Positions 37,975-51,242 of a stretch of DNA of 64,000 nt are shown here, piece after piece (position 1 is the first letter of the stretch; each line of letters opens with the position of its first letter). Origin of the DNA: Inquilinus limosus_F (GTDB taxonomy: Bacteria > Pseudomonadota > Alphaproteobacteria > DSM-16000 > Inquilinaceae). The notes beneath the pieces are model-generated. The model saw only the letters and a list, made by a program, of their open reading frames with translations, did no database searches and had not been told where the DNA came from. The stretch is taken from contig NZ_JAHVDK010000009.1 in assembly GCF_051487185.1 (NCBI RefSeq), forward strand, positions 124,001-188,000, written 5' to 3'. A program made the position numbers and the translations under genes.

Positions 37975-38301
37975 TTGCAGCAGGTCTTGCTCGTCATCCA
38001 CGTTCTGATCGCCGTGGCCCTGATCGGGGTGATCCTGATCCAGCGCAGCGAGGGCGGTGGCCTGGGCATCGGCGGCGGGGGCGGCGGCGGTCTGGTGTCG
38101 ATCCGGGGCCAGGCCAACCTGCTGACCCGGCTCACCGCCGGCCTGGCGGCGGCCTTCATGGTGACGAGCATCGTTCTGGCGATCCTGGCCGGCGCGCATC
38201 GCAGCGGCTCCGCGATCGTCGACGAGGTGCCGGCAGCGCCGGCTCCGACCGCGCCCGCCACCACCACGCCGGCCACGCCGTCGGTCCCGACGACGGAATA
38301 A
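37975..38301 (+). CDS. secG: Protein translocase subunit SecG
   Basis: Small inner-membrane subunit of the SecYEG channel (108 aa). Two membrane helices (about 2-22 and 50-72) flank a Gly-rich loop (SEGGGLGIGGGGGGG). The C-terminal tail is Ala/Pro/Thr-rich. The TTG start at 37975 follows an AGGTG site. It is divergent from the molybdenum hydroxylase gene, and a strong terminator separates it from pyrG. secG-pyrG-kdsA-eno order is typical of alphaproteobacteria. Confidence 0.93.
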   Translation: MQQVLLVIHVLIAVALIGVILIQRSEGGGLGIGGGGGGGLVSIRGQANLLTRLTAGLAAAFMVTSIVLAILAGAHRSGSAIVDEVPAAPAPTAPATTTPATPSVPTTE

Positions 38302-38321
38302 CCGGTCCTCACAGGATTGCC

Positions 38322-38367
38322 GACGAGGCGGCCCCCGTTATCCAGGTGGGGCCGCCTCGCTGTTTTT
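38322..38367 (+). terminator. Rho-independent terminator after secG
   Basis: A 12-bp GC stem (CGAGGCGGCCCC with GGGGCCGCCTCG, 38324-38359) closes a short loop and is followed by CTGTTTTTGG. This is the clearest protein-gene terminator in the window. It lies 33 nt before pyrG, so pyrG should have its own promoter within or after the hairpin or depend on read-through. Confidence 0.85.
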
Positions 38368-38399
38368 GGGTGAACGAATCTGGGGTAGGGTAAGATTCC

Positions 38400-40028
<1,629 letters not shown>

Positions 40029-40039
40029 GGATCAGGACC

Positions 40040-40882
40040 ATGACCGCTGCCCGTGCCGTCACCGTCGGCAATCTCACCTTCGCCAATGACCGCCCGCTGA
40101 CGGTGATCGCCGGCCCGTGCCAGCTCGAGAGCCGTGAGCACGCTCTGGAGATGAGCCAGGCGCTGGTCGAGATCACCCGCAAGCTCGGCCTCGGCCTCGT
40201 CTACAAGACCTCCTTCGACAAGGCCAACCGCACCTCCGCCTCCGCCGCCCGCGGCCTGGGAATGGAGAAGAGCCTGCCGATCATGGCCGAGATCCGGGAA
40301 AAGTTCGGCTGCCCGGTGCTGACCGACATCCATGAGGCGTCGCAATGCGCGCCGGTGGCGGAAGCGGTGGACATCCTGCAGATCCCGGCCTTCCTGTGCC
40401 GGCAGACCGACCTGCTGCTCGCCGCCGGCGCCACCGGCCGGGCGATCAACGTCAAGAAGGGCCAGTTCCTCGCGCCCTGGGACATGAAGAACGTCGCCGC
40501 CAAGATCGCCGCGACCGGCAACGACAAGATCCTGCTGACCGAGCGCGGCGTCAGCTTCGGCTACAACACGCTGGTCAGCGACATGCGCGCGCTGCCGATC
40601 CTGGCGCAGACCGGATATCCGGTGGTGTTCGACGCCACCCATTCGGTGCAGCAGCCGGGCGGGCAGGGCACCAGCTCGGGCGGCCAGCGCGAATTCGTGC
40701 CGGTGCTGGCCCGGGCCGCGGTCTCGATCGGCGTCGCCGCCGTCTTCATCGAGACCCACCAGGACCCGGACCACGCCCCGAGCGATGGCCCCAACATGGT
40801 GCCGCTGAACAAGCTCGAGGCGTTGCTGACCACCCTGGTCGCGCTCGACCGCGTCGCCAAGGCCGATCCGGTCCGGATCTGA
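40040..40882 (+). CDS. kdsA: 3-deoxy-8-phosphooctulonate (KDO-8-P) synthase
   Basis: Condenses PEP with arabinose 5-phosphate to make KDO-8-P for lipopolysaccharide. 280 aa. Motifs: VIAGPCQLESREHAL, YKTSFDKANRTSASAARG, DIHEASQ, RGVSFGYNTLVSDMR and DATHSVQQPGG. Its presence shows a KDO-containing LPS outer membrane. It lies 11 nt after pyrG and is followed by a palindromic repeat at the convergent border with cfa. Confidence 0.97.
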   Translation: MTAARAVTVGNLTFANDRPLTVIAGPCQLESREHALEMSQALVEITRKLGLGLVYKTSFDKANRTSASAARGLGMEKSLPIMAEIREKFGCPVLTDIHEASQCAPVAEAVDILQIPAFLCRQTDLLLAAGATGRAINVKKGQFLAPWDMKNVAAKIAATGNDKILLTERGVSFGYNTLVSDMRALPILAQTGYPVVFDATHSVQQPGGQGTSSGGQREFVPVLARAAVSIGVAAVFIETHQDPDHAPSDGPNMVPLNKLEALLTTLVALDRVAKADPVRI

Positions 40883-40918
40883 AGGCCGGGGCCTGCTTTT
40901 CTGACCTGCATCTCCATT

Positions 40919-40995
40919 GTCATTGCCGGGCTTGACCCGGCAATCCAGAGGGTGTCGACGCTCTCTGGATGCCCGGGTCAAGCCCGGGCATGACA
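40919..40995. repeat. Palindromic element between convergent kdsA and cfa
   Basis: A 77-nt inverted repeat, TGTCATTGCCGGGCTTGACC at the left and GGTCAAGCCCGGGCATGACA at the right, with inner ATCCAGAG/CTCTGGAT. This type is widespread in alphaproteobacterial intergenic regions. By position it can serve as a bidirectional terminator for kdsA and cfa. Confidence 0.88.
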
Positions 40996-41042
40996 GAAGA
41001 GGAATGGCCCGGGTTTGCCGCGGCAAACCCGGGCAGGCCTCG

Positions 41043-42278
41043 CTACTCCGCCGCCGCGGCCAGGGTCGCGTAGCGGCGCTCGGTGTCGGTGATGTAATCG
41101 CGGGTGAGGGGGGCGGCGTCGCGCTTCCGGGCCAGCTGCATCTGGAACACCATGCAGCTGCCCAGCCGGAACTCGTTCTCGCAGCCCAGCAGGTAGAACT
41201 CCCACATCCGGCAGAAGCGCTCATCATACAGCTTGGCGATGCGCTCCCGCCGCGCCTGGAACCGCTCGTTCCAGGCGGCCAGCGTGTCGGCGTAGTGGAC
41301 CCGCAGGATCTCGATGTCGGTGAGCCAGAGCCCCTGGCGCTCGACCGCGGCCATCACCTCCGACAGCGCCGGCACGTAGCCGCCCGGGAAGATGTATTTG
41401 CGCAGCCAGGCGCCGGTGTTGCCGGGCGGCTGCATGCGCCCGATCGAATGCAGCAGCATGACGCCGTCATCGGCCAGCAGGCTGCGCACCTTGGCGAAGA
41501 ACTCGTCGTAGTAGGCGGCGCCGACATGCTCGAACATGCCGACCGAGACGATGCGATCGAAGCGCTGGTCGAGCTGGCGATAGTCGCGCAGCTCGAACCT
41601 CACCCGGTCGGCCAGGCCGCGCTTGCGGGCGCGCTCCTCGGCCAGCTTCTGCTGCTCGACCGACAGGGTCACGCCCAGCACCTCGACCGGCGCCAGCTCG
41701 GCCAGCGTCATCGCCATGCCGCCCCAGCCGCTGCCGATGTCGAGCACGCGCCTGGCGCCGTCGAGCATCAGCTTGGCGGCGATGTGGCGCTTCTTGGCTT
41801 CCTGCGCTTGTTCGAGCGTGCGCACCCCGTCGCCGAAATAGGCGCAGGAATACTGCATGTCCTCGTCGAGGAAGAGCTCGAACAGCTCGCGCGACAGGTC
41901 GTAGTGGTGGGCGACGTGCTCCTGCGCCTTGCCGATCGGGTTGTACTGCTGCAGCCGACGCAGCCGGCGGCCGAGCGAGTTCAGGAACACCTGCAACGGG
42001 TAGCCGTCCAGCGCCTGGTGGTTGTGGCCGTACAGCGCGAACAGGTCGCGCAGCGTGGTCCCGTCCTCCAGCGTCAGCGTGCCGTCCATATAGGCCTCGC
42101 CGACCGCCAGTGCCGGCGCTGCGAACAGCTTCCGCGGCAGGGCGGGGTCGTGCAGCCGGACCGAGGCGAAGGGGCCGGGTTGCGTGCCCGCGAAGTCGTG
42201 GACCACGCCGCCCGCGTCGGTCACGCGCAGGCGGCCGGCCTGCACGAAGCGCGACAGCATGTGGGAGAGAAGCCGCAT
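41043..42278 (-). CDS. cfa: Cyclopropane-fatty-acyl-phospholipid synthase
   Basis: SAM-dependent methyltransferase of 411 aa that adds a methylene bridge to unsaturated membrane acyl chains. An N-terminal domain (about 1-120, VGEAYMDGTLTLED) is followed by the methyltransferase core: AHHYDLSRELFELFLDEDMQYSCAYF, SAM motif VLDIGSGWGGMAMTLAE near 195, and FDRIVSVGMFEHVG near 250. The motif set is complete. It is convergent with kdsA and divergent from eno. CFA synthesis usually rises in stationary phase or stress; no promoter evidence is seen here. Confidence 0.94.
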   Translation of the reverse strand: MRLLSHMLSRFVQAGRLRVTDAGGVVHDFAGTQPGPFASVRLHDPALPRKLFAAPALAVGEAYMDGTLTLEDGTTLRDLFALYGHNHQALDGYPLQVFLNSLGRRLRRLQQYNPIGKAQEHVAHHYDLSRELFELFLDEDMQYSCAYFGDGVRTLEQAQEAKKRHIAAKLMLDGARRVLDIGSGWGGMAMTLAELAPVEVLGVTLSVEQQKLAEERARKRGLADRVRFELRDYRQLDQRFDRIVSVGMFEHVGAAYYDEFFAKVRSLLADDGVMLLHSIGRMQPPGNTGAWLRKYIFPGGYVPALSEVMAAVERQGLWLTDIEILRVHYADTLAAWNERFQARRERIAKLYDERFCRMWEFYLLGCENEFRLGSCMVFQMQLARKRDAAPLTRDYITDTERRYATLAAAAE

Positions 42279-42475
42279 CTCAGACCTTCAGCTTTGCACT
42301 TTTGTCGCGAGGCTACTCCCCAAATTGACGCAGTTTCAACACGACGCCGCCACAATCACCGGATGCGAGATCTGCCGCAGGCGCAGAGGCGAAAGTCCTT
42401 GCATTTTCCGGTCCGCGGCACAGTCTGGCCCCGCCGATTCCCGCCTTCCACTCCGTGCCAAGCGAGAGGCAGCCC

Positions 42476-43756
<1,281 letters not shown>

Positions 43757-43800
43757 TACCGTCGATTGACGCCGACCCCGACCTATGGTGATCTGAGGGC

Positions 43801-44136
43801 ATGAGCATGTTTCGCTATCTCCGGCGGAAACTGCGGCCCGTCATCGGGCCGGTGGTCGGCGTCTGCCTGATCGCCTATTTCACCTACCACGCGATCCAGG
43901 GCGATCACGGCATCTTCGCCCGCGACGCCCTGCAGGGCGAGGTCGACCAGGCCAAGTCCACGCTGGACGCGCTGACCGCGCGGCGCGTGGAGATGGAGAA
44001 GCGCGCCGCGCTGATCGACCCGAAGCAGGTCGATCTCGACATGCTGGACGAACGGGCCCGGGCGATGCTGAATGTCGCCAGGCCGGACGAAGTCGTCGTC
44101 TTCTACCCGAAGCCCGCCCCGGCCCCGGCCCAGTAG
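43801..44136 (+). CDS. ftsB: Septum formation initiator FtsB/DivIC family protein
   Basis: Bitopic division protein of 111 aa. A short cytoplasmic basic N-terminus (RYLRRKLRP) is followed by one membrane helix (about 14-32, IGPVVGVCLIAYFTYHAI), a coiled coil (about 42-80, LQGEVDQAKSTLDALTARRVEMEKRAALI) and the conserved DMLDERARAMLNVARPDEVVVFY end. By family it forms the FtsQBL divisome complex. eno-ftsB-pdhA order is standard in alphaproteobacteria. A small hairpin (44153-44172, ctgcgccg-gctt-cggcgcag) lies just after it but lacks a T-run. Confidence 0.9.
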   Translation: MSMFRYLRRKLRPVIGPVVGVCLIAYFTYHAIQGDHGIFARDALQGEVDQAKSTLDALTARRVEMEKRAALIDPKQVDLDMLDERARAMLNVARPDEVVVFYPKPAPAPAQ

Positions 44137-44280
44137 GCCCCGCGCGGCAGCCCTGCGCCGGCTTCGGCGCAGCCATGGACCTGCGTCTTGCAAATTCCGG
44201 CCGTGCGGGGTAGCACTTGGCCAGGCGAAACTGCTATGCGCGCCTACTAATCCGATGCCATCCGTCTGAGGGAGGATCCA

Positions 44281-45306
44281 TTGGCCGCCACGAAACGTCG
44301 TCCCGCCCAGGAGAAGACGTCGGGAGCCGTGGCTCCCGCTGCCGCCGGCAAAGATGAGTTGCTGCGGTACTACAGGGATATGCTTTTGATCCGCCGCTTC
44401 GAGGAGAAGGCGGGCCAGCTCTACGGCATGGGGCTGATCGGCGGCTTCTGCCACCTCTATATCGGCCAGGAGGCCGTGGTGGTCGGCGTCCAGTCGGCGC
44501 AGATCCCGGCCGACGACGTGATCACCGGCTATCGCGACCACGGCCACATGCTGGCCTGCGGCATGGACCCGCGCGGCGTGATGGCGGAGCTGACCGGGCG
44601 CCGCGGCGGCTACTCCAAGGGCAAGGGCGGCTCGATGCACATGTTCAGCCGCGAGAAGAAGTTCTTCGGCGGCCACGGCATCGTCGGCGCCCAGGTGTCG
44701 CTTGGCACCGGCCTCGGCTTCGCCCATCGCTACAAGGAGGATGGCGGTGCCACCGTCGCTTATATGGGCGACGGCGCGACCAACCAGGGCCAGGTCTATG
44801 AGAGCTTCAACATGGCGGCTCTCTGGAAGCTCCCGGTCGTCTATGTGATCGAGAACAACAAATACGGCATGGGCACCTCGGTGCAGCGGGCCTCGGCCAA
44901 TGCCGACCTGCATCAGCGCGGTCAGGCCTACGGCATCCCCGGCTTCCAGGTCGACGGCATGGACGTGCTGTCGGTCAAGGCCGCGGCCGAGGAGGCGCTC
45001 GGCCGCGCCCGCGCCGGCGAGGGCCCGACCATCCTCGAGATGATGACCTACCGCTATCGCGGCCACTCCATGTCCGATCCGGCCAAGTACCGGAGCAAGG
45101 AGGAGGTGGCGAAGATGCGCGAGACGCACGACCCGATCGACCTGGTGCGCAAGAAGATCGACGCGATCGGCGGCATCAGCGAGGACGACTTCAAGGCGAT
45201 CGACAAGGAGATCCGGGGCATCGTCAACGATGCGGCGGAATTCGCGCAGCAGAGCCCGGAGCCCGATCCGTCGGAGCTCTACACCGACGTCCTGATCGAA
45301 GCCTGA
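44281..45306 (+). CDS. pdhA: Pyruvate dehydrogenase E1 component, alpha subunit
   Basis: TPP-binding alpha subunit (341 aa) of the E1 that decarboxylates pyruvate. TTG 44281 is the start (GGAGGATCCA just before). Motifs: YRDMLLIRRFEEKAGQLYGMGLIGGF, GYRDHGHMLACG, the TPP block from GDGATNQG near 160 to ENNKYGMG, and the phosphorylation-loop-like YRYRGHSMSDP. First gene of pdhA-pdhB-pdhC-lpd. It is a paralogue of acoA at 22.3 kb. Confidence 0.96.
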   Translation: MAATKRRPAQEKTSGAVAPAAAGKDELLRYYRDMLLIRRFEEKAGQLYGMGLIGGFCHLYIGQEAVVVGVQSAQIPADDVITGYRDHGHMLACGMDPRGVMAELTGRRGGYSKGKGGSMHMFSREKKFFGGHGIVGAQVSLGTGLGFAHRYKEDGGATVAYMGDGATNQGQVYESFNMAALWKLPVVYVIENNKYGMGTSVQRASANADLHQRGQAYGIPGFQVDGMDVLSVKAAAEEALGRARAGEGPTILEMMTYRYRGHSMSDPAKYRSKEEVAKMRETHDPIDLVRKKIDAIGGISEDDFKAIDKEIRGIVNDAAEFAQQSPEPDPSELYTDVLIEA

Positions 45307-45364
45307 GCCATCACGACCCGGCGGGCGCCGCGACGGGCGCCGCCGGCTGCCGGAGAATTCCCCA

Positions 45365-46765
<1,401 letters not shown>

Positions 46766-46793
46766 GCCCGGCGTCGGACACGGGGAGGGATCG

Positions 46794-48119
46794 ATGACGA
46801 TCAACATTCTGATGCCCGCGCTGTCGCCCACCATGACCGAGGGCACGCTCGCCACCTGGCATAAGAAGGAGGGCGACAAGGTCAAGTCGGGCGACGTGAT
46901 CGCCGAGATCGAGACCGACAAGGCGACCATGGAGGTCGAGGCGGTCGACGAAGGCACCCTCGGCAAGATCCTGGTGCCCGAGGGCACCGAGAACGTGCCG
47001 GTCAACGAGGTCATCGCCATCCTCCTGGAGGAGGGCGAGGACGCTGGCGCGCTGAAGGACGGGGCGCCGAAGCCCGAGGCCAAGGCGCCGGCCGAGCCGA
47101 AGCCCGAGGCTCCGGCGAAGGCCGAGGCCCCGGCGCCGCAGCCCGCTCCGGCCGCGAAGCCGGCGGCGAACGGCCATGACGAAAGCCGCGTCTTCGCCAG
47201 CCCGCTGGCGCGCCGCATGGCGCAGCAGGCCGGCATCGATCTGGCGGCGCTGCAGGGCAGCGGCCCGCATGGCCGCGTGGTCAAGGCCGACATCGAGGCC
47301 GCGCTGGCCGGCGGCGTTCCTGCCGCCAAGCCGGCTATGCCCGAAGCCGCGAAGGCGGCGCCGACTCCCGCTGCCGTCCCGGCCGCGAAGCCGGCGGCCG
47401 CCGGCCCGAACGCCAAGCAGCTCGCCGATGCCCTCGGCATCCCCTACAGCGAGCAGAAGCACAGCAACATGCGCAAGACGGTGGCGCGCCGGCTCCTGGA
47501 GTCGAAGCAGACCGTCCCGCATTTCTACCTGACGGTCGATATCGAGCTCGACGCGCTGCTCAAGCTGCGCAAGGAGCTGAACGACCGCGGCGACGTCAAG
47601 CTGTCGGTCAACGACATGCTGATCAAGGCGGCGGCGCTGGCGCTGCGCAAGGTGCCGGCCGCCAACGCTTCCTGGACCGACGAGGCGATGATCCAGTACG
47701 AGCGGGTCGACGTTTCGGTGGCGGTGGCGACCGAGGGCGGCCTGATCACCCCGATCATCAAGGACGCTGACCGCAAGGGGCTGGGCACCATCTCGGCCGA
47801 GATGAAAGACCTTGCCGGCCGCGCCCGCGAGGGCAAGCTGAAGCCTGAGGAGTACCAGGGTGGCACCTTCTCGATCTCCAATCTCGGCATGTACGGGGTC
47901 AAGGATTTCGGGGCGATCATCAACCCGCCGCAATCCTGCATCCTGGCGGTCGGCGCCGGCACCCAGCGGCCGGTGGTGAAGGACGGCGCGCTCGCCATCG
48001 CCACGGTGATGAGCTGCACCCTGTCGGTCGACCACCGCGCCGTCGACGGCGCGGTCGGTGCCGAATACCTGGCCGCCTTCAGGGCGCTGGTCGAGGCGCC
48101 GCTCAGCATGATGCTCTGA
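46794..48119 (+). CDS. pdhC: Dihydrolipoamide acetyltransferase (PDH E2)
   Basis: Core E2 subunit of 441 aa. The N-terminal lipoyl domain has Lys43 in ETDKATMEV; Ala/Pro linkers (about 85-125 and 175-215) flank the peripheral-subunit-binding domain (ASPLARRMAQQAGIDLAALQGSGPHGRVVKADIE, about 130-165); the catalytic domain ends with SVDHRAVDG, His near 414. It transfers the acetyl group to CoA and scaffolds the complex. ATG 46794 follows GGGAGGG. A GC-rich hairpin stands between it and lpd. Confidence 0.97.
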   Translation: MTINILMPALSPTMTEGTLATWHKKEGDKVKSGDVIAEIETDKATMEVEAVDEGTLGKILVPEGTENVPVNEVIAILLEEGEDAGALKDGAPKPEAKAPAEPKPEAPAKAEAPAPQPAPAAKPAANGHDESRVFASPLARRMAQQAGIDLAALQGSGPHGRVVKADIEAALAGGVPAAKPAMPEAAKAAPTPAAVPAAKPAAAGPNAKQLADALGIPYSEQKHSNMRKTVARRLLESKQTVPHFYLTVDIELDALLKLRKELNDRGDVKLSVNDMLIKAAALALRKVPAANASWTDEAMIQYERVDVSVAVATEGGLITPIIKDADRKGLGTISAEMKDLAGRAREGKLKPEEYQGGTFSISNLGMYGVKDFGAIINPPQSCILAVGAGTQRPVVKDGALAIATVMSCTLSVDHRAVDGAVGAEYLAAFRALVEAPLSMML

Positions 48120-48120
48120 T

Positions 48121-48157
48121 CGGTCCGGGCCGGGACTGCGGTCCCGGCCCCCGACCG
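48121..48157. other. Strong GC hairpin between pdhC and lpd
   Basis: A perfect 10-bp stem gggccgggac-tgcg-gtcccggccc (48127-48150), extendable by outer cggtc/gaccg pairs. No T-run follows, so full intrinsic termination is unlikely; it may lower lpd transcription or protect the upstream mRNA. Confidence 0.5.
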
Positions 48158-48211
48158 GCGACCCCGTGACAGCCTCCGCCGGGGCGCGGGAGGCAGCAAG
48201 GAGACACGACT

Positions 48212-49609
48212 GTGGCTGATACGAGCTTCGATGTCCTGGTGATCGGCGCCGGCCCGGGCGGTTATGTCGCCGCGATCCGCGCCGCCCAGCTGGGGCTCAA
48301 GACCGCGGTGGTCGAGCGCGAGCATCTCGGCGGCATCTGCCTGAACTGGGGCTGCATTCCGACCAAGGCGCTGCTGCGTTCGTCCGAGATCTCGCACCTG
48401 CTGAAGCACCTCGGCGAATATGGCTTTTCTGCCAAGGATGTCAGCTTCGATCTTAAGAAGGTGGTTGAGCGGTCGCGCAAGGTCGCGGCCCAGCTCGCCG
48501 GCGGGGTCAAGCACCTGCTGCGCAAGAACAAGGTGACGGTGTTCGACGGCGCAGCCAAGCTGCTGGGCGGCGGCAAGGTCGAGGTGGCGCTGAAGGCCGG
48601 GAGCAAGGAGACGCTCGCCGCCAAGCACATCATCATCGCTACGGGCGCCCGGGCGCGGACTCTGCCGGGGACGAAGCCGGACGGCAAGCTGATCTGGACC
48701 TACAAGGAGGCGATGGTCCCGCCGACCATGCCGAAGTCGCTCCTGGTCATCGGCTCGGGCGCCATCGGCATCGAATTCGCCAGCTTCTACCACAACCTCG
48801 GCGCCGAGGTGACGGTGGTCGAGATGCTCGACCGTATCCTGCCGGTGGAGGACGAGGAGATCTCGGCCTTCGCCAGGAAACAGTTCGAGAAGCAGGGCAT
48901 GCGTATCCTGGTCAGCGCCAAGACCCAGAAGCTGGAGAATAGGGCCGACAGCGTCACCGCCACCGTCGAGGTCAATGGCAAGACCGAGACGATCACCGCG
49001 GACCGGGTGATCCTGGCCATCGGCATCGACGGCAATGTCGAGAACCTCGGGCTGGAGAACACCAAGGTGAAGGTCGACCGCGGCCACATTGTGGTCGGCC
49101 CCTATCTGGAGACCGACGAGCCGGGCGTCTACGCCATCGGCGACGTCGCCGGCCCGCCCTGGCTGGCGCATAAGGCCAGCCATGAGGGCGTGATCTGCGT
49201 CGAGAAGATCGCCGGGCTGCATCCGCATCCGCTCGACGTCAGCAACGTCCCGGGCTGCACCTACTGCATGCCGCAGGTCGCCTCGGTCGGCCTGACCGAG
49301 GCCAAGGCCAAGGAGGCGGGGCACGAGGTGCGGGTCGGCCGCTTCCCCTATATCGGCAACGGCAAGGCGATCGCGCTGGGCGAGCCGGAAGGCATGGTCA
49401 AGACCGTGTTCGACGCCAAGACCGGCGAACTGCTCGGCGCCCATATGGTCGGCGCCGAGGTCACCGAGCTGATCCAGGGCTACGGCATCGCCAAGACGCT
49501 GGAGACGACGGAGGCGGAGCTGATGCACAGCATCTTCCCGCATCCGACGCTGAGCGAGATGATGCATGAGAGCGTGCTCGACGCCTACGGGCGCGCAATC
49601 CACTATTGA
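48212..49609 (+). CDS. lpd: Dihydrolipoyl dehydrogenase (E3)
   Basis: FAD/NAD flavoprotein of 465 aa that reoxidises dihydrolipoamide. FAD motif GAGPGG (12-17); redox-active disulfide C43/C48 in GGICLNWGCIP; NAD motif IGSGAIGIEFASFY near 180; the C-terminal interface with HPHPTLSEMMHE-type His/Glu active-site pair (HSIFPHPTLSEM). GTG start with AAGGAG upstream. It serves PdhABC and probably AcoABC, which has no E3 of its own here. Confidence 0.97.
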   Translation: MADTSFDVLVIGAGPGGYVAAIRAAQLGLKTAVVEREHLGGICLNWGCIPTKALLRSSEISHLLKHLGEYGFSAKDVSFDLKKVVERSRKVAAQLAGGVKHLLRKNKVTVFDGAAKLLGGGKVEVALKAGSKETLAAKHIIIATGARARTLPGTKPDGKLIWTYKEAMVPPTMPKSLLVIGSGAIGIEFASFYHNLGAEVTVVEMLDRILPVEDEEISAFARKQFEKQGMRILVSAKTQKLENRADSVTATVEVNGKTETITADRVILAIGIDGNVENLGLENTKVKVDRGHIVVGPYLETDEPGVYAIGDVAGPPWLAHKASHEGVICVEKIAGLHPHPLDVSNVPGCTYCMPQVASVGLTEAKAKEAGHEVRVGRFPYIGNGKAIALGEPEGMVKTVFDAKTGELLGAHMVGAEVTELIQGYGIAKTLETTEAELMHSIFPHPTLSEMMHESVLDAYGRAIHY

Positions 49610-49706
49610 GCAAAGCGTGCTTGGCTTCCGGCGGCTCTTGCCCATCTTTGGGTGAGGCGCCGCCGAGCCAAGGCCGCAACCCGCCCAGGACCCCGCAAGG
49701 ACGACC

Positions 49707-50702
49707 ATGTCCGCTGTAGAGCCCCATCTTCGCCATCCCGAGAAGGCGCACCGTCCGGACAACCCGGTGCCGCGCAAGCCGGCCTGGATCCGGGTCAAGG
49801 CGCCGGTCTCGGCCGAGTATCACGAGACCCGCAGGCTGATGCGGGACCTGAAGCTGAACACGGTGTGCGAGGAAGCGGCCTGCCCGAACATCGGTGAATG
49901 CTGGTCCAAGGGCCACGCCACGGTGATGATCCTGGGCTCGGTCTGCACCCGGGCCTGCGCCTTCTGCAACATCGCTACCGGCCGGCCGGACCAGCTCGAC
50001 CCGCATGAGCCGCAGCACGTGGCCGAGGCCTGCGGCCGGCTGGGGCTGAGCCACATCGTCATCACCTCGGTCGACCGCGACGACCTGGACGACGGCGGCG
50101 CTCGGCATTTCGCCGAGACCATCCGCGCCGTCCGCGCCGCCTCGCCGGACACGACCATCGAGATCCTTACTCCTGACTTCAAGAACAAGCCGGGAGCCGT
50201 TGAAATCGTTGTTGAAGCGCGGCCGGATGTCTTCAATCACAACCTCGAGACCGTGCCCCGGCTCTACCCGTCGATCCGGCCCGGCGCCCGCTATTTCACC
50301 TCGCTGCAGCTGCTGGCGCGGGTGAAGGAGCTCGACCCGACCATTTTCACCAAATCGGGCATCATGGTCGGTCTCGGCGAGACGGCGGAGGAGGTCGGGC
50401 AGGTGATGGACGACCTGCGCGCCGCCGATGTCGATTTCATGACCATCGGCCAGTATCTGCAGCCGACGCCGAAGCATGCGAAGCTCGACCGCTTCGTCAC
50501 GCCCGAGGAGTTCCAGAGCCACGAGCGGATCGGGCGGGGCAAGGGCTTCCTGATGATCTCGGCCTCGCCGCTGACGCGGTCGTCCTACCATGCCGGCGCC
50601 GATTTCGAGAAGCTGAAGGCCGCCCGCCTGGCCCGGCTGGGCGCCGCCGCGGGGCCGATCGACCTGGTTGCGTTAGCCCGCGGGCTTACCCAGGGCGCCT
50701 GA
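49707..50702 (+). CDS. lipA: Lipoyl synthase
   Basis: Radical SAM enzyme of 331 aa that inserts two sulfurs into octanoyl groups on lipoyl domains. Auxiliary-cluster Cys54, Cys59 and Cys65 (CEEAACPNIGEC) and the radical-SAM triad Cys80/84/87 (CTRACAFC) are present, plus the C-terminal RSSYHAGADF, whose Ser ligates the auxiliary cluster. It directly follows lpd (97 nt), so the complex and its cofactor enzyme are made together. It modifies PdhB, PdhC and AcoC. Confidence 0.98.
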   Translation: MSAVEPHLRHPEKAHRPDNPVPRKPAWIRVKAPVSAEYHETRRLMRDLKLNTVCEEAACPNIGECWSKGHATVMILGSVCTRACAFCNIATGRPDQLDPHEPQHVAEACGRLGLSHIVITSVDRDDLDDGGARHFAETIRAVRAASPDTTIEILTPDFKNKPGAVEIVVEARPDVFNHNLETVPRLYPSIRPGARYFTSLQLLARVKELDPTIFTKSGIMVGLGETAEEVGQVMDDLRAADVDFMTIGQYLQPTPKHAKLDRFVTPEEFQSHERIGRGKGFLMISASPLTRSSYHAGADFEKLKAARLARLGAAAGPIDLVALARGLTQGA

Positions 50703-50768
50703 AGGTCGCACTGGCGGGACGATGCCGCTGGTCTTATCTAGGACTGTCGAGCGTTCCGCGGGTTCATC

Positions 50769-51236
50769 ATGCCGTCACACACCGAACAGCGCGTCCTGCC
50801 CTACACGCCCCAGCAGCTTTACGAGCTGGTGGCGGATATCGAGAGCTACCCGAGCTTCCTGCCCTGGTGCCTCGGGGCGCGCATCCGCAAGCGTGAGGGC
50901 AACGTGCTGCTGGCCGATCTGGTGATCGGCTTCAAGATGATCCGCGAACGCTACACCAGCCGGGTGACGCTGACGCCGGGCCGGCAGATCGACGTCGCCT
51001 ATGTCGATGGGCCGATGAAGCGGTTGACCAATTGCTGGCGCTTCCTGCCGCATCCAGCCGGCTGTGAAATCGACTTCCACGTCGATTTCGAGTTCCGCTC
51101 GCGGGTGCTGCAAACCCTGATCGGCGCGGTGTTCCACGAGGCCTTCCGCCGCATGGTCGGCGCTTTCGAGGCGCGGGCCCGTGCGCTCTACGGCGACCGC
51201 GCCACGGTGCCCGCTGCGGCCGCCGGGGGCGGCTGA
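50769..51236 (+). CDS. Ubiquinone-binding protein COQ10/RatA-family START-like protein
   Basis: SRPBCC (polyketide cyclase/START) protein of 155 aa. It opens MPSHTEQRVLPYTPQQLYELVADIESYPSFLPWCLGARI, the standard motif of the COQ10/RatA (PasT) family, then GFKMIRERYTSRVTL and LQTLIGAVFHEAFRRMVGAFE. It probably binds ubiquinone or a hydrophobic ligand to aid respiration. RatA toxins of E. coli share the fold, but no antitoxin (RatB) is adjacent, so the lipid/quinone role is preferred. It lies 66 nt after lipA, conserved in alphaproteobacteria. Confidence 0.88.
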   Translation: MPSHTEQRVLPYTPQQLYELVADIESYPSFLPWCLGARIRKREGNVLLADLVIGFKMIRERYTSRVTLTPGRQIDVAYVDGPMKRLTNCWRFLPHPAGCEIDFHVDFEFRSRVLQTLIGAVFHEAFRRMVGAFEARARALYGDRATVPAAAAGGG

Positions 51237-51242
51237 TCCGCC

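Noticed and set aside
44153..44172. Terminator after ftsB
   Set aside because: The 8-bp hairpin has no T-run and a small gap to pdhA; too weak to list separately.
50769..51236. RatA-type ribosome-association toxin
   Set aside because: Same fold as RatA, but no RatB antitoxin is adjacent and the lipA-linked position is that of the COQ10-type protein in alphaproteobacteria.
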